Part shown: piece after piece, positions 1 through 8,564 of the stretch
Layout: every line of letters begins with the position of its first letter
How positions within the stretch are numbered: position 1 is the stretch's first letter
NCBI GenBank assembly: GCA_965365465.1
Contig: CBDUBU010000001.1
Span: 1 to 57,399 of the forward strand
From: CBDUBU01 sp965365465
GTDB taxonomy: Bacteria; Bacteroidota; Rhodothermia; Rhodothermales; DASSAV01
Reading direction: 5' to 3'
DNA length: 57,399 bases
Translations under genes and position numbers: made by a program
Notes under the pieces: generated by a model
Seen by the model: only the letters and a program-made list of their open reading frames with translations
What the model was told of the DNA's origin: nothing
Database searches by the model: none

Positions 1-603
1 GAGCCGATAGCGGCGGTCTTTTTCCAACAACATTCCGTTGACTCGGATATTGGCTGCACCCGCATCGTCGGGTAGTATTGCAAAAGACAACCCGGCAACA
101 GGTTCGCCCTTTATTCTTGCAATTTGTTGCGCCAGAGAGTCTATCTGCACTCCGCTGACAGTCAGGATCACGAGTTTGTTCTCAAAGGGCATCAACTCAT
201 AGATATCGCCGACCGTGACGGCTCCGGCAGGGATAGGCGCACGCAGCCCGCCATTGTTCGTTAGTGCTATATCTACAGGCTCACTACTTAATGCCTGCGC
301 TGCCTCCAGCATGGCATCCGCAGCCATGTTTCCCAGCGTTCCTTCCGGTCTTCCAACCGTAAGCGGAGCCGGCGCCGTTCCTATCACCTCAGAAACCAGA
401 GCCTGGAGTTGATCCCGGTATGGATCAACCATCGCCTCCATCTGCGGATCTGATACCAGAGAGTCGGTTATGGCAGTGTAGGACACAGCCGGCCCCTGAC
501 TGGCATCTTCCAAAACCGGGTAACTGGCTTGACAGCCGGCTGCTAGCAAAGCAAAAAACAGCCCTATCGCCGTCACAGAGCTTCGTCTGTCCCTTGCCAT
601 CAT
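1..603 (-). CDS. 5'-nucleotidase C-terminal domain lipoprotein (partial, runs off left edge)
   Basis: The visible 201 codons start at twin ATGs (603 and 600, read leftward) and continue past base 1, so the C-terminus is missing. A lipoprotein signal is clear: basic start, hydrophobic core, and lipobox LAAGC with the lipidated Cys near residue 24. The body carries signatures of the UshA/5'-nucleotidase C-terminal domain: GNMAADAML, NNGGLR and GDIYELMPFEN. In this family the domain binds the nucleotide, while hydrolysis needs an N-terminal metallophosphatase domain, which is absent here. In many Bacteroidota the two halves are separate neighbouring genes, so I infer a metallophosphatase gene just beyond the left edge. 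It lies 35 bases downstream of the zinc-ribbon/TPR gene on the same strand and may be co-transcribed with it. Confidence 0.85.
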   Translation of the reverse strand, partial: MMARDRRSSVTAIGLFFALLAAGCQASYPVLEDASQGPAVSYTAITDSLVSDPQMEAMVDPYRDQLQALVSEVIGTAPAPLTVGRPEGTLGNMAADAMLEAAQALSSEPVDIALTNNGGLRAPIPAGAVTVGDIYELMPFENKLVILTVSGVQIDSLAQQIARIKGEPVAGLSFAILPDDAGAANIRVNGMLLEKDRRYRL

Positions 604-638
604 ATTATATTTTACGCATCAACCGATAGCGCAACCCC

Positions 639-1769
639 TCAAGATCCGGCAGGCTCCTGCAAACTACGAATGTAGAGCACTGCTTCATTGGCCTGATTAT
701 ATACAGGAGATTGCTCTCCCACGATCTGCTTTACTTTTTCAAACTGCTCTACGGCTTGATCCAACCTGCTGATTTGAAGCAGAAAAATGCCCTTGTTGAA
801 GTTGGCCTGTACGTGATCAGGGTCTTTCTCCAACACAAGGTTTGTCTGTGTGATAGCCTCCATAGGCTTTTCAGGCACGAACTGCACGGCCCATGCCATG
901 TCGGTGCGCACGTCCAGATTCTCTGGATCCTGCTGTAATACACGCTGGTAAGCGTCAACCGCAAGACGCGCTGCGGTTACCTTTTGCTGGCCCTGAAGAG
1001 ACTGCATCCAATCATAATACAGGTTGCCGGCCTGCGTCCAGGCTTCCGTGGTGTTTAGCTCATCCGCAATTTTAGCCTGCTCCATAGCGGCGCGATCCAT
1101 GCGTCCGGAGCCAATCAACAGGTTCACCAGTTGACGCTGCTTCTCTACTTTTTCATTCCCGTCAAGCGCAGCAATGTCAGCCTCGAACGCCTCTACCTGT
1201 TCCGCGATTTGCGGAGAGAGAGGAGCAGCGGCTTCCTCTGACTGCGGTTGATCGAGTTGCTCCATTGCAGGGGTATCCGCAATACTGGAACTGCGCTGCG
1301 CATCCCTGCTGAAAACAGTAATCATAAAGAGCGTAATGACCAGCAGCACGCCCGCGCCTACGATTATCGCTATCTGCTTGCCAGGCAACGCCGTTGCTTG
1401 CGTAGAGCCTGTGCCTGCTCCTGCCGCAGAAGGGGCGACAGGCAGGTGCATTGCTTCAGCACGATCTTCGGCAATGGAGGGACGCAAGCTTCCAAGGGAA
1501 GATACGTCCTGTAGAGAAGCGCCGCACATACTACAATAACGCGCTCCGACGGGGTTGTGCCAGCCACACCCATTGCAAAAGGGTCCGGATGCCTCCTCCT
1601 TTTCCATGCCGCCTGCCTCCTTGCCTGTTACGTTTGGAGGTTCGGCGCTGAACACCTCCTCAGCCGTTTCAGGCATTCCATGATTACTTGGCAACGGCGC
1701 TCCACACAGATCACATACGTCAGCATCTGCCTTGACACGTGCGCCACATTCTGGACAAACCATATCCAT
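639..1769 (-). CDS. Double zinc-ribbon, single-membrane-span TPR protein
   Basis: 376 residues. The N-terminus has two zinc ribbons of the CxxC-x10-CxxC type: Cys5/8/19/22 and Cys65/68/79/82. A low-complexity linker follows, then one membrane segment around residues 130-152 (IAIIVGAGVLLVITLF). The C-terminal half is helical, with TPR-like repeats (for example around AYQRVLQQDPENLDVRTDMA and VLEKDPDHVQANFNKG). The topology suggests cytoplasmic zinc ribbons and periplasmic TPRs, a scaffold layout; partner and role are unknown. The ATG at 1769 puts the first CxxC at residue 5, which supports this start. HU lies upstream on the same strand with a 75-base gap, and the nucleotidase-type lipoprotein lies just downstream. 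Confidence 0.85.
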   Translation of the reverse strand: MDMVCPECGARVKADADVCDLCGAPLPSNHGMPETAEEVFSAEPPNVTGKEAGGMEKEEASGPFCNGCGWHNPVGARYCSMCGASLQDVSSLGSLRPSIAEDRAEAMHLPVAPSAAGAGTGSTQATALPGKQIAIIVGAGVLLVITLFMITVFSRDAQRSSSIADTPAMEQLDQPQSEEAAAPLSPQIAEQVEAFEADIAALDGNEKVEKQRQLVNLLIGSGRMDRAAMEQAKIADELNTTEAWTQAGNLYYDWMQSLQGQQKVTAARLAVDAYQRVLQQDPENLDVRTDMAWAVQFVPEKPMEAITQTNLVLEKDPDHVQANFNKGIFLLQISRLDQAVEQFEKVKQIVGEQSPVYNQANEAVLYIRSLQEPAGS

Positions 1770-1844
1770 TCAGAAAATTATTCGAGTCACCTGCGGAGCG
1801 CATTGCGCTCTGACCGACGCAAACCCAACCTCACAGGATGAGAC

Positions 1845-2138
1845 TTATTGGCTGAACCTGCCAGCATGATCAACAACCTCGCGGAAATTGCGGGCCGCCT
1901 TGAATACAGGTACGTATCGCTCTGCTACCTCAACTACCTTCCGCGTACGCGGGTTGTGAACAGACCGCGCAGCGCGATGTTGCACCTTAAAGGACCCAAA
2001 GCCTCTGATCTCAACGGTCTCACCTTCTGCCAGCGCATTTACCACGGTGGCGACAAAGCCGTTAACAACGGCTTCGGTTTCCCGTTTGGTCAAGCCGGTT
2101 CCGGATGCTATACGGTGGATAATATCCGTTTTATTCAC
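1845..2138 (-). CDS. HU/IHF-family DNA-binding protein
   Basis: 97 residues, starting at a GTG codon (CAC at 2136-2138 on the plus strand). The fold signature is complete: N-terminal helices (TDIIHRIASGTGLTKRETEAV), then GFGSFKV and the DNA-binding arm HNPRTRKVVEV. In most HU proteins the arm reads RNPRTGE; here the leading Arg is His and the Gly is Arg. HU proteins form dimers that bend DNA and organise the nucleoid. The last dozen residues (VVDHAGRFSQ) are a short tail beyond the usual HU core. I cannot tell HU from IHF alpha or beta subtypes by reading, so no symbol is given. Confidence 0.93.
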   Translation of the reverse strand: MNKTDIIHRIASGTGLTKRETEAVVNGFVATVVNALAEGETVEIRGFGSFKVQHRAARSVHNPRTRKVVEVAERYVPVFKAARNFREVVDHAGRFSQ

Positions 2139-2386
2139 GTTGTTGTGCTGGGATTGATGGAACAGTCGAGTCGTAAGGCCGGGCGGACACTAACGCTGTC
2201 CCCCTGCACATGATTCCGTCTTTGCACAAAGTTGAACCTGCGCCTGCGACGGGAGCTTCCGTTCAAGCACAGCGTAGCCTGAAAACAGGCTCTTCCAGTT
2301 TCTGCCCTGGTGCGCAACGCTCGATCCAGAGGAAACATTCCTGACGGCAAGACGGCGCCTGCCACACGAAAATTACTACCTTGATT

Positions 2387-4576
2387 ATGGCCCGCAAGCT
2401 TTTTGTCGCTTCTTTTTTTCTTCTCTTGCTCCTGCCTGCAACGGCGCTCCTGACGGCCACTGCGCAGGAGGCTTCAAGCCCGCTCGTGGTGATGAATCTG
2501 GCTGCTCATCCCGACGATGAGGACGGCAGCACACTGGCATACTATCGCAGGGCCGAGAACGCTATTGCCTACAGTGTCATCTTTACCAGAGGAGAAGGAG
2601 GTCAAAACGAGATCGGACCTGAGCTATACCAGGAACTCGGAGCGCTGCGCACTGTGGAAACGGAAAGGGCCGCCCGCATACTGGGAACGCAGATATTCTT
2701 CCTGAACTTTTATGATTTCGGATTTTCCAAACATGCTGAGGAAGCCTTTGCACGCTGGGGTGGACGCGACAAGGTAACTGCTCGTCTTGTGTATCTCGTT
2801 CGAAAGCTCAAGCCGGATGTCATGTTCACCAACCATGACACTGTCACGGTAGGCCCATACAGACAACATGGACATCACCAGGCAGTCGGCATCGCTGCCT
2901 ATGATGCATTTGAACTGGCAGCGGACTCTTCCTTTCATCCGGAGCAGTTGCAGGAAGACGGGGTCGATCTCTGGCAAGTGAAAAGACTGTTCCTGCGCAG
3001 ATGGCGAGATGCAGGCGAACATGATGTAGCCGTTCCTGTAGGCAATCTGTCCGGCGAAGTCGGTAAATCCTATGGAGACCTTGCCATGGATGCGCTGCGG
3101 GAGCACGCTTCTCAGGGCATGGAGATGTTCGCCGGGCGTTTACGAGCGCCCGCCACTAGATTTGCACTTCTGCGATCTTCGACACAGGCTCCTGTTGATC
3201 CGAACGATCTTGCAGGCAACCTGGAAGAAAACCATCTCGCGCAACCTGATCTAACTTACCAGATCGACTCAGGCAGAGCGCCCTCTTTGTCCCCGCAACT
3301 GCTCACACTTAGCGACAGCATCGCAACACCCGGCCAGAGAATTCAACTGCGATGGGACGTAGATCTTCTTCCTGAACGACGGCTCCGCTGGACCTTTTCG
3401 GGCGCTATCGATACTACCCTCTACCTGTCAGATAACAGCCCCGGCATAAGCAACCTGAACATATCGCCTGACGCGCCTGCTACACTGCCGAAAGCCCTCC
3501 GGCAATATGACAGGTTCCAGAACCACCCCCCGATAGTCTATGCCATATACGGCGCTGCCACCAATACCCTCCTGGGCGCCGGTTACCTGCCTCTTGAGAT
3601 TGCGCCGCCTCTAGTCGTCCAACCGGTCGCTGAAGTCTTCCGGTTTCGCTCTGGGACCAACCGGGTTCCATACAGATTTGAGGTTCTTGACCCTTCCGTC
3701 AAGCAGGTTACGCTCAACGTCGCAGTTTCCAGAGATGAGGATCGCAACGTCCTCTACCAGAACCAGAAAGTCTATCCCGTTTCTGCAATAACTTCCAGAT
3801 TGGACACAGTACAGATTCCTCTACCGGAGAAACTCGAGCATGGAAGCTACACCATAACATTTACAGGCGTGGCATCTCCTGTATCCGGCATCGCTTCCAC
3901 CGCTCAGGCACAGATTCCCGGACGTGCCTTTACGGTCGCTGTACCCGAAGGCTTGCGCGTCGGACTGATTGAAAGCTATGACAACACGCTGAGTATGGCG
4001 TTGGACGAGATGGAGGTCCGCTACGTCAAACTTGATAGTCTGGGGCTGGCGCAGGGGAGTTTTGAAGGCATTCATACCATTGTAATTGATATCCGCGCCT
4101 ATGCGGTTCGCCCGGATCTCCGGACGCATAATGACAAACTCCTTGATTGGGTAAATAACGGAGGTCACCTCGTAGTAAACTACCAGAAGACCTTCGACTG
4201 GGAATCGGACTTTGCCCCCTACCCCCTGGCGCTGAGTCGAGCCAGGGTCACGCAGGAGGATGCTCCTGTTGAAGTGCTCCTTTCCGATCATGTGCTCTTT
4301 CACCAACCTAACGAGATCGTCCCCAATGATTGGACAGACTGGACTCAGGAGCGCGGTTTGTATTTCCCCGAGGTCTATGATACGCGCTACCAGGAACTTT
4401 TGAGCGTCCATGATGAAGGAGAAAACCCATTGCGGGGAGGTCTGCTACTCAGCGAATATGGCAAAGGGACCTATCTGTATACCCCGTTGGTATGGTATCG
4501 CCAGCTTAAAATGCTCCATCCCGGCGCTTATAAGATGTTTGCCAATCTGATTAGTCTGCCCTTAGCTGCCCGCTGA
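2387..4576 (+). CDS. Secreted PIG-L/LmbE family deacetylase, long form
   Basis: 729 residues from ATG 2387. An in-frame TTG at 2381 would add two residues, but the signal peptide (MARKLFVASFFLLLLLPATA) fits the ATG better. The metal-binding motif AHPDDE is at residues 40-45, and a second histidine cluster (HGHHQ) follows about 115 residues later; together these mark the zinc-dependent N-deacetylase domain of the GlcNAc-PI de-N-acetylase family. The remaining 450 residues are beta-rich, followed by a GATase-like domain near the end (residues about 515-720, with WVNNGGHLVVNYQKT). Such long secreted forms are common in Bacteroidota; the acetylated amino-sugar substrate is not known. It is divergent from HU. 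Confidence 0.88.
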   Translation: MARKLFVASFFLLLLLPATALLTATAQEASSPLVVMNLAAHPDDEDGSTLAYYRRAENAIAYSVIFTRGEGGQNEIGPELYQELGALRTVETERAARILGTQIFFLNFYDFGFSKHAEEAFARWGGRDKVTARLVYLVRKLKPDVMFTNHDTVTVGPYRQHGHHQAVGIAAYDAFELAADSSFHPEQLQEDGVDLWQVKRLFLRRWRDAGEHDVAVPVGNLSGEVGKSYGDLAMDALREHASQGMEMFAGRLRAPATRFALLRSSTQAPVDPNDLAGNLEENHLAQPDLTYQIDSGRAPSLSPQLLTLSDSIATPGQRIQLRWDVDLLPERRLRWTFSGAIDTTLYLSDNSPGISNLNISPDAPATLPKALRQYDRFQNHPPIVYAIYGAATNTLLGAGYLPLEIAPPLVVQPVAEVFRFRSGTNRVPYRFEVLDPSVKQVTLNVAVSRDEDRNVLYQNQKVYPVSAITSRLDTVQIPLPEKLEHGSYTITFTGVASPVSGIASTAQAQIPGRAFTVAVPEGLRVGLIESYDNTLSMALDEMEVRYVKLDSLGLAQGSFEGIHTIVIDIRAYAVRPDLRTHNDKLLDWVNNGGHLVVNYQKTFDWESDFAPYPLALSRARVTQEDAPVEVLLSDHVLFHQPNEIVPNDWTDWTQERGLYFPEVYDTRYQELLSVHDEGENPLRGGLLLSEYGKGTYLYTPLVWYRQLKMLHPGAYKMFANLISLPLAAR

Positions 4577-4811
4577 CCAATCTTTCTTCCAACCAGCGAG
4601 CGCTTCGGAAGCAGGCAGTCAATTTAAGTAGCATTAGCTCTGAATCGACGTTATATTCCGGTCAAAGAGGTAAGAAGCGTTTATTATACTGTTGACAGTA
4701 CGTTCTTACGCGCACGAGAATGCCATCAATCTACGACTAAGCAACTTCGAATCGTTGGAAGGCCAAATGCGGTAGATGTCATGTTCATCTCTTGACCTGA
4801 GATTATGGATT

Positions 4812-5531
4812 ATGGAGAAAAATGCTACGAAGACCACCGATACGCTCTTTCACATGCTGATTGTGGAAGACGACCCCGACATCCGAATGGGACTTCAGGA
4901 GTTCTTCGAGATCAACGGGTACGATGTCTCCCTTGCCAGAGATGGCGAGGAAGCCATCGAGAAACTGCGTGAAAACCCCGATTACGATGTTGTTCTGCTG
5001 GATGTCATGTTGCCGAACAAGAGCGGCTTCGATGTGCTCCAGGAGTCACAGGAGATGGGGGTGAATGCTCCCGTTCTCATGCTGACAGGCCGGGGAGAAC
5101 AGGAGAATATTCTGAAAGGCTTCGGACTGGGCGCTGAAGATTACATAACCAAACCCTTCAATGCAGAGGAACTTGCGGCGCGTGTCAAGGCCATATTGCA
5201 CAGAACGCAGCCCCCGGATAAAACTCCTATGGACATCTACACCATCGGAGATGTGAAAGTTAACTTCAGCACACACGAAGCCTTCCGGGACGACGAACCC
5301 CTCTCGTTTACTGCGCTCGAATTCGACATCCTCCGGTATTTGATTAACAACCGCAATAGAATCGTTACTCGCAAACAACTGCTCCGGGACGTGTGGAATA
5401 TCGAATATGACATTGTCACGCGCACTATCGACAGGCATATCGCTTCGGTGCGCAAGAAAGTTGAACCCGACCCCGCAACTCCCATTTATATCGAAACAGT
5501 TTACGGCATCGGATACCGCTTCAAAAGTTGA
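4812..5531 (+). CDS. OmpR/PhoB-type response regulator (orphan)
   Basis: 239 residues from ATG 4812; another in-frame ATG at 4776 would add 12 residues with no family match. The receiver domain has the acidic pair Asp20/Asp21, the phosphoacceptor Asp64 in VVLLDVMLP, the switch Thr in MLTGRG and the conserved Lys in YITKPF. The C-terminal winged helix is complete (FTALEFDILRYL, RKQLLRDVW, VRKKVEPDP, ETVYGIGYRF). It should bind DNA after phosphorylation by a sensor kinase. No kinase gene lies in this window, and the downstream gene is convergent, so its partner and targets are unknown. Confidence 0.95.
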   Translation: MEKNATKTTDTLFHMLIVEDDPDIRMGLQEFFEINGYDVSLARDGEEAIEKLRENPDYDVVLLDVMLPNKSGFDVLQESQEMGVNAPVLMLTGRGEQENILKGFGLGAEDYITKPFNAEELAARVKAILHRTQPPDKTPMDIYTIGDVKVNFSTHEAFRDDEPLSFTALEFDILRYLINNRNRIVTRKQLLRDVWNIEYDIVTRTIDRHIASVRKKVEPDPATPIYIETVYGIGYRFKS

Positions 5532-5623
5532 CAGGTAGGGCGTAAATGCCTGCTTTGCACTTCAAGGGAAAGTGGAGGCGATGTGATTCGGATTTCTCGT
5601 GGGCAACCCGCTCCTTGTGCAAG

Positions 5624-6454
5624 TTACGCGGGCGTAATGCGCAGGAACCTGGATCTGGCTTCATGTAAATCGTTCGAGGGCATTTCCGCGGGGTACAGTA
5701 TAGCGGCAGCTAGCTCGATGGAACGGTAAACCCCCGGCCCCGGCAGATTAAAGTATTTCCGCCCATCGCAAACATAAAGGTCAGGAGATTTCCCAGGCGC
5801 TGCGCGAGATCGGTTGAGTTCTGAAAAAGTCTCGCGCACGCTTTGAAGCATCGACTCGTCTGGAGGCCCCCCACGTAACGCAACCAGGATCACCGAAGGA
5901 TCAGCAGCCATAACCTCTTTCCACGTAACCTCATATCCAGGTTTACCCTGTATGGACAGCAGGGGCTGTCCTCCCGCCATTTCTACGATTTCGGAGACCC
6001 AGTAACCTGCAACACACAATGGATCAAGCCGGTCCAGAACAACCACCCGATCGTATTTACTTGTATCCGCATCTCGCTGCAATTTCAGAAGGGATCTGAT
6101 TACCTGGAGTCGATGTTCTGCCGCACCGATCCATCGCATTGCGGCTTCAAAATGACCGGTTGTATGCCCGATCCGAAGCCCCATATCCACTACTTCTTTC
6201 AGGGTCTGAGGCCGGAAATCCAGAACAAGCGGTTTAATGTCTGTGCCGGTTGTCTGCAGCGAGTGGAGATACTGCTCAAGATCACTCCCCTCATCTCTCG
6301 AGCAAGCCAGAACCACCTCTATGGCCTCCCGGCCTATCCCATTTTCAAAGGCAGCCAGACGGCTGCGTTCACTGCTCAGATCGTAAAAAGAGTCCTCTGC
6401 CCCAAACGCGCGCATCCAATCGCTGGCCCCACTGGAAAACGAAACTACCTTCAT
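5624..6454 (-). CDS. BtuF-like cobalamin/iron-complex binding protein without signal peptide
   Basis: 276 residues from ATG 6454. The frame is open 13 codons further upstream, but MKVVSFSSGASDWMRAFGAE matches the usual start of this family (a short first strand followed by a helix). The periplasmic-binding-protein fold of the BtuF/FecB type is visible: KPLVLDFRPQTLKEVVDMG, a long central helix (residues about 110-130), then VAGYWVSEIVEMAGGQ and EVMAADPSVILVA. There is no signal peptide or lipobox, so it appears cytoplasmic, as in the signal-less cobalamin-binding proteins known from many genomes. No transporter, B12 riboswitch or cobalamin enzyme lies next to it. The ligand is unproven. Confidence 0.75.
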   Translation of the reverse strand: MKVVSFSSGASDWMRAFGAEDSFYDLSSERSRLAAFENGIGREAIEVVLACSRDEGSDLEQYLHSLQTTGTDIKPLVLDFRPQTLKEVVDMGLRIGHTTGHFEAAMRWIGAAEHRLQVIRSLLKLQRDADTSKYDRVVVLDRLDPLCVAGYWVSEIVEMAGGQPLLSIQGKPGYEVTWKEVMAADPSVILVALRGGPPDESMLQSVRETFSELNRSRAAPGKSPDLYVCDGRKYFNLPGPGVYRSIELAAAILYPAEMPSNDLHEARSRFLRITPA

Positions 6455-6711
6455 ACACAACGATGTTTGGGAAGCGCCATACCCGGAATACAAGGACTAC
6501 AGGTAGCGAATGCGTGACACAAAGTGAGCCTATGTTACCAGACTGCAAAAACCATAAACTCATGAAACTGGAAATGCTGAAACATAGTTTTGATAAGGCG
6601 CCCAGAATATCCGACTTCAAACAAAAAACCAATCATCCGTCTGTGGAACAGTCCAGGCAATTCAGATCAGTAAACGAGCAAAGCCGCTAGTAGTAAATAT
6701 AAGAATGCTTG

Positions 6712-6717
6712 AGGAGG
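6712..6717 (+). promoter_or_regulatory. Strong Shine-Dalgarno (AGGAGG)
   Basis: A perfect AGGAGG sits four bases before the ATG at 6722. Most genes in this window have no recognisable Shine-Dalgarno, as is usual in Bacteroidota, so this one stands out and fixes the start of the PAS protein. Confidence 0.75.
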
Positions 6718-6721
6718 CTGC

Positions 6722-7138
6722 ATGGAAACATCCGTCTTGGATCACAAAACTATTATTGATTCTTATGCGGGAGCCGGGTTGAACACACCCCTTCGGAAGC
6801 GCTTCCAGCAAACGCTTACAACCCACACCCCTGCTCTTGTTCTAGATGGCGAAGGAACGATCCAACACATTAACCTGAACGCCCGGCGTTTGCTTGAGTA
6901 TGACCCGGAGCAACCTGTTGAGCCTTGCTTCTTTTCTCACATCCATAACAAAAACCTGTACCAGGTCATGCGCGATGTCGCTGACATGGTTTGCTACGGA
7001 AAAGCTGGGGCATCATGGCTCCTCCGGCTCAATACCGGACGCCATCAGTGGAAATGGTTTAAAGCAACTGTCTTCAACCAGCTTGACCACGCAACACCGT
7101 CTATAGTGATTACACTTGACGATATGCTGGACGTGTAA
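6722..7138 (+). CDS. Stand-alone PAS-domain protein
   Basis: 138 residues. After about 40 residues a single PAS fold begins: VLDGEGTIQHINLNARRLLEYDPEQ (first strand and helices), a central segment with FFSHIHNKNLYQVMRDV, then the closing strands (RHQWKWFKATVFNQL, PSIVITLDDM). No kinase, GGDEF, HTH or other output domain is present, so it may work by binding another signalling protein or a small ligand. The start is fixed by the AGGAGG upstream. The gene is flanked by oppositely oriented neighbours and so is probably its own transcription unit. Confidence 0.75.
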   Translation: METSVLDHKTIIDSYAGAGLNTPLRKRFQQTLTTHTPALVLDGEGTIQHINLNARRLLEYDPEQPVEPCFFSHIHNKNLYQVMRDVADMVCYGKAGASWLLRLNTGRHQWKWFKATVFNQLDHATPSIVITLDDMLDV

Positions 7139-7164
7139 GAGATTAAATAAAGATCTCTCCTTTT
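7138..7164 (+). terminator. Weak hairpin after the PAS gene
   Basis: AGAGAT (7138-7143) can pair with ATCTCT (7153-7158) across a 9-base AT-rich loop, followed by CC and TTTT. It begins right at the PAS gene stop codon. The stem is short and AT-rich, so its strength is doubtful. Confidence 0.3.
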
Positions 7165-7187
7165 ACTCAGGTAAAGACCGCCGCGTT

Positions 7188-7787
7188 TTATGTAGTGCGC
7201 GTCAGAAAAGGCATTTTACGGCCTCCGGGACGCACATACCCCCCTCCGGGGATAAATCCTCCATGGGTTTTTCTGACTTCCTCAACCGTAAAGAACGCTG
7301 TGGAATCCTGTTCTTGCAGCGTCCGGAGCACTTCAGGCACCCGGCGTCTTGGAACTACAATGTTGAGGATATCAACCGCGCTTTCTTTTCCTCGTCCGGG
7401 CATTTCTGTCACAGCATACCCCTGTTCGCGTAACACCGACGCGGCGACCGGCCCGGCATTTCCGAGAGGATCGCCCCGGAATACCGCACGAACAACATTC
7501 ATCCCGAGGGCAAACCGTCCCTCAAGCCAGACTCCAACGTAATTACCCGTTGCAAAACCACCGGCATAACCAACGATATGCCAGATAGACTGCATATGTT
7601 GAAGCGCATGGCCTACTGCAACCAGCCAGATCAGGACTTCAAAAAACCCGATGAAAGCAGCGATGCCTCGATGGCCTCTCACCGCCAGAATCATCCGCAT
7701 CATCGACATAGATACGTCTACGATGCGGAGCAGAAATATCAGCAGCGCCCCAATAGGGGCGGCGAACAATGCATCTATAGGTAACAT
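7188..7787 (-). CDS. UPF0316 membrane protein (DUF5698-DUF2179)
   Basis: 199 residues. The N-terminal half is membranous, with three likely spans (IGALLIFLLRIVDVSMSMMR, GIAAFIGFFEVLIWLVAVG and a Gly-rich span near IVGYAGGFATGNYVGVWLE). The family signature GNYVGVWLE is followed by a soluble DUF2179 domain (residues about 95-180) with VVRAVFRGDP and ILNIVVPRRRVPEV. UPF0316 proteins have no established biochemical role. The C-terminal about 20 residues (GGYVRPGGRKMP) form a Gly-rich tail. The gene is convergent with the PAS gene. Confidence 0.88.
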   Translation of the reverse strand: MLPIDALFAAPIGALLIFLLRIVDVSMSMMRMILAVRGHRGIAAFIGFFEVLIWLVAVGHALQHMQSIWHIVGYAGGFATGNYVGVWLEGRFALGMNVVRAVFRGDPLGNAGPVAASVLREQGYAVTEMPGRGKESAVDILNIVVPRRRVPEVLRTLQEQDSTAFFTVEEVRKTHGGFIPGGGYVRPGGRKMPFLTRTT

Positions 7788-7987
7788 GACTGATCTTTCT
7801 CTCGATCATACTTGTTTGACTCCCGGAGGCAGTCTCGTCAAAAAACGCACCAAAAAACTGTGCTGCCTCTGCTAAGTTTCGCTTTCTGCACGCGCTTTCG
7901 ATGAACTCTCTCATCGGCTATAACCAGACTATGGCTTCAAGAACTGCCCTTCTGCCAGGCTCTGTGAAGCCCTGCCTGTGCCCGCCC

Positions 7988-8434
7988 TCAGGGAGGCGCC
8001 TCCGTCAACCTGCTGACCTTGTATCCACGCAGCTCAACTTCCGAGATGGTGCATCCATCTGTGAATGGAATCCAGAATAACCCTGCGGAACTGCCTGTTT
8101 TGACCTCTCCCTCACGCAGAAAGCCGTTTACTGCTTCGACGTGGGTCTTTTCATCGGAGCGAAAGACAACCTTGAAGTGATAGACAACAGGATAGTTGTT
8201 CGTATTAGCCAGCTTGATTACAACACCATTGTTAGCGTTATCCGCCTCGCTGTAAAAGAGAAAGGAAAACTCTACACCCTTATGTTGTAAGAGCGGCTTC
8301 CAGGCCCAGTCCGTAGAGGTTTTCGCCTGCGCGCCGGCGTTCCGGATGCCAACAGATACAAGCATCCCGAAGCCGATCAGAAAGAACCCTGGTGCATGAA
8401 GCTTCTTCCTGTTCTGGCCAATCCATAAACGCAT
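7988..8434 (-). CDS. Secreted hypothetical protein
   Basis: 148 residues from ATG 8434; an alternative ATG lies at 8464 and the frame is open to 8554. From 8434 there is a credible Sec signal peptide: MRLWIGQNRKK, then hydrophobic FFLIGFGMLVSVGI and cleavage near NAGAQA. The mature part looks like a small beta-sandwich (VEFSFLFYSEADN, VVIKLANTNNYPVVYHFKVVFRSD, TISEVELRGYKVSRL). I do not recognise the family. It lies about 130 bases downstream of transketolase on the same strand, so co-transcription is possible. The encoded protein is probably periplasmic or outer-surface. Confidence 0.6.
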   Translation of the reverse strand: MRLWIGQNRKKLHAPGFFLIGFGMLVSVGIRNAGAQAKTSTDWAWKPLLQHKGVEFSFLFYSEADNANNGVVIKLANTNNYPVVYHFKVVFRSDEKTHVEAVNGFLREGEVKTGSSAGLFWIPFTDGCTISEVELRGYKVSRLTEAPP

Positions 8435-8564
8435 ACAACCATAGCGTGTAAGAAAACGGGCCATGGCGCGCTTCTTCCTGTTCCAGCTTGTGCGCTCCCT
8501 ACCGGAAACCGATCGCGCAGGCAGACGCCAGGCGAGGTTCTTGCCACAAAACACGAGGAATCAG

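Noticed and set aside
1795..1815. Hairpin GAGCGC-ATT-GCGCTC between HU and the TPR gene
   Set aside because: Short stem with no T-run; not enough to call a terminator.
3821..4411. Open frame antisense to the PIG-L gene
   Set aside because: Covered by the clear plus-strand gene, and the product has no recognisable domain.
6455..6721. B12 riboswitch upstream of the BtuF-like gene
   Set aside because: I looked for a B12-box-like sequence and a matching structure and saw none, but this is not excluded without folding.
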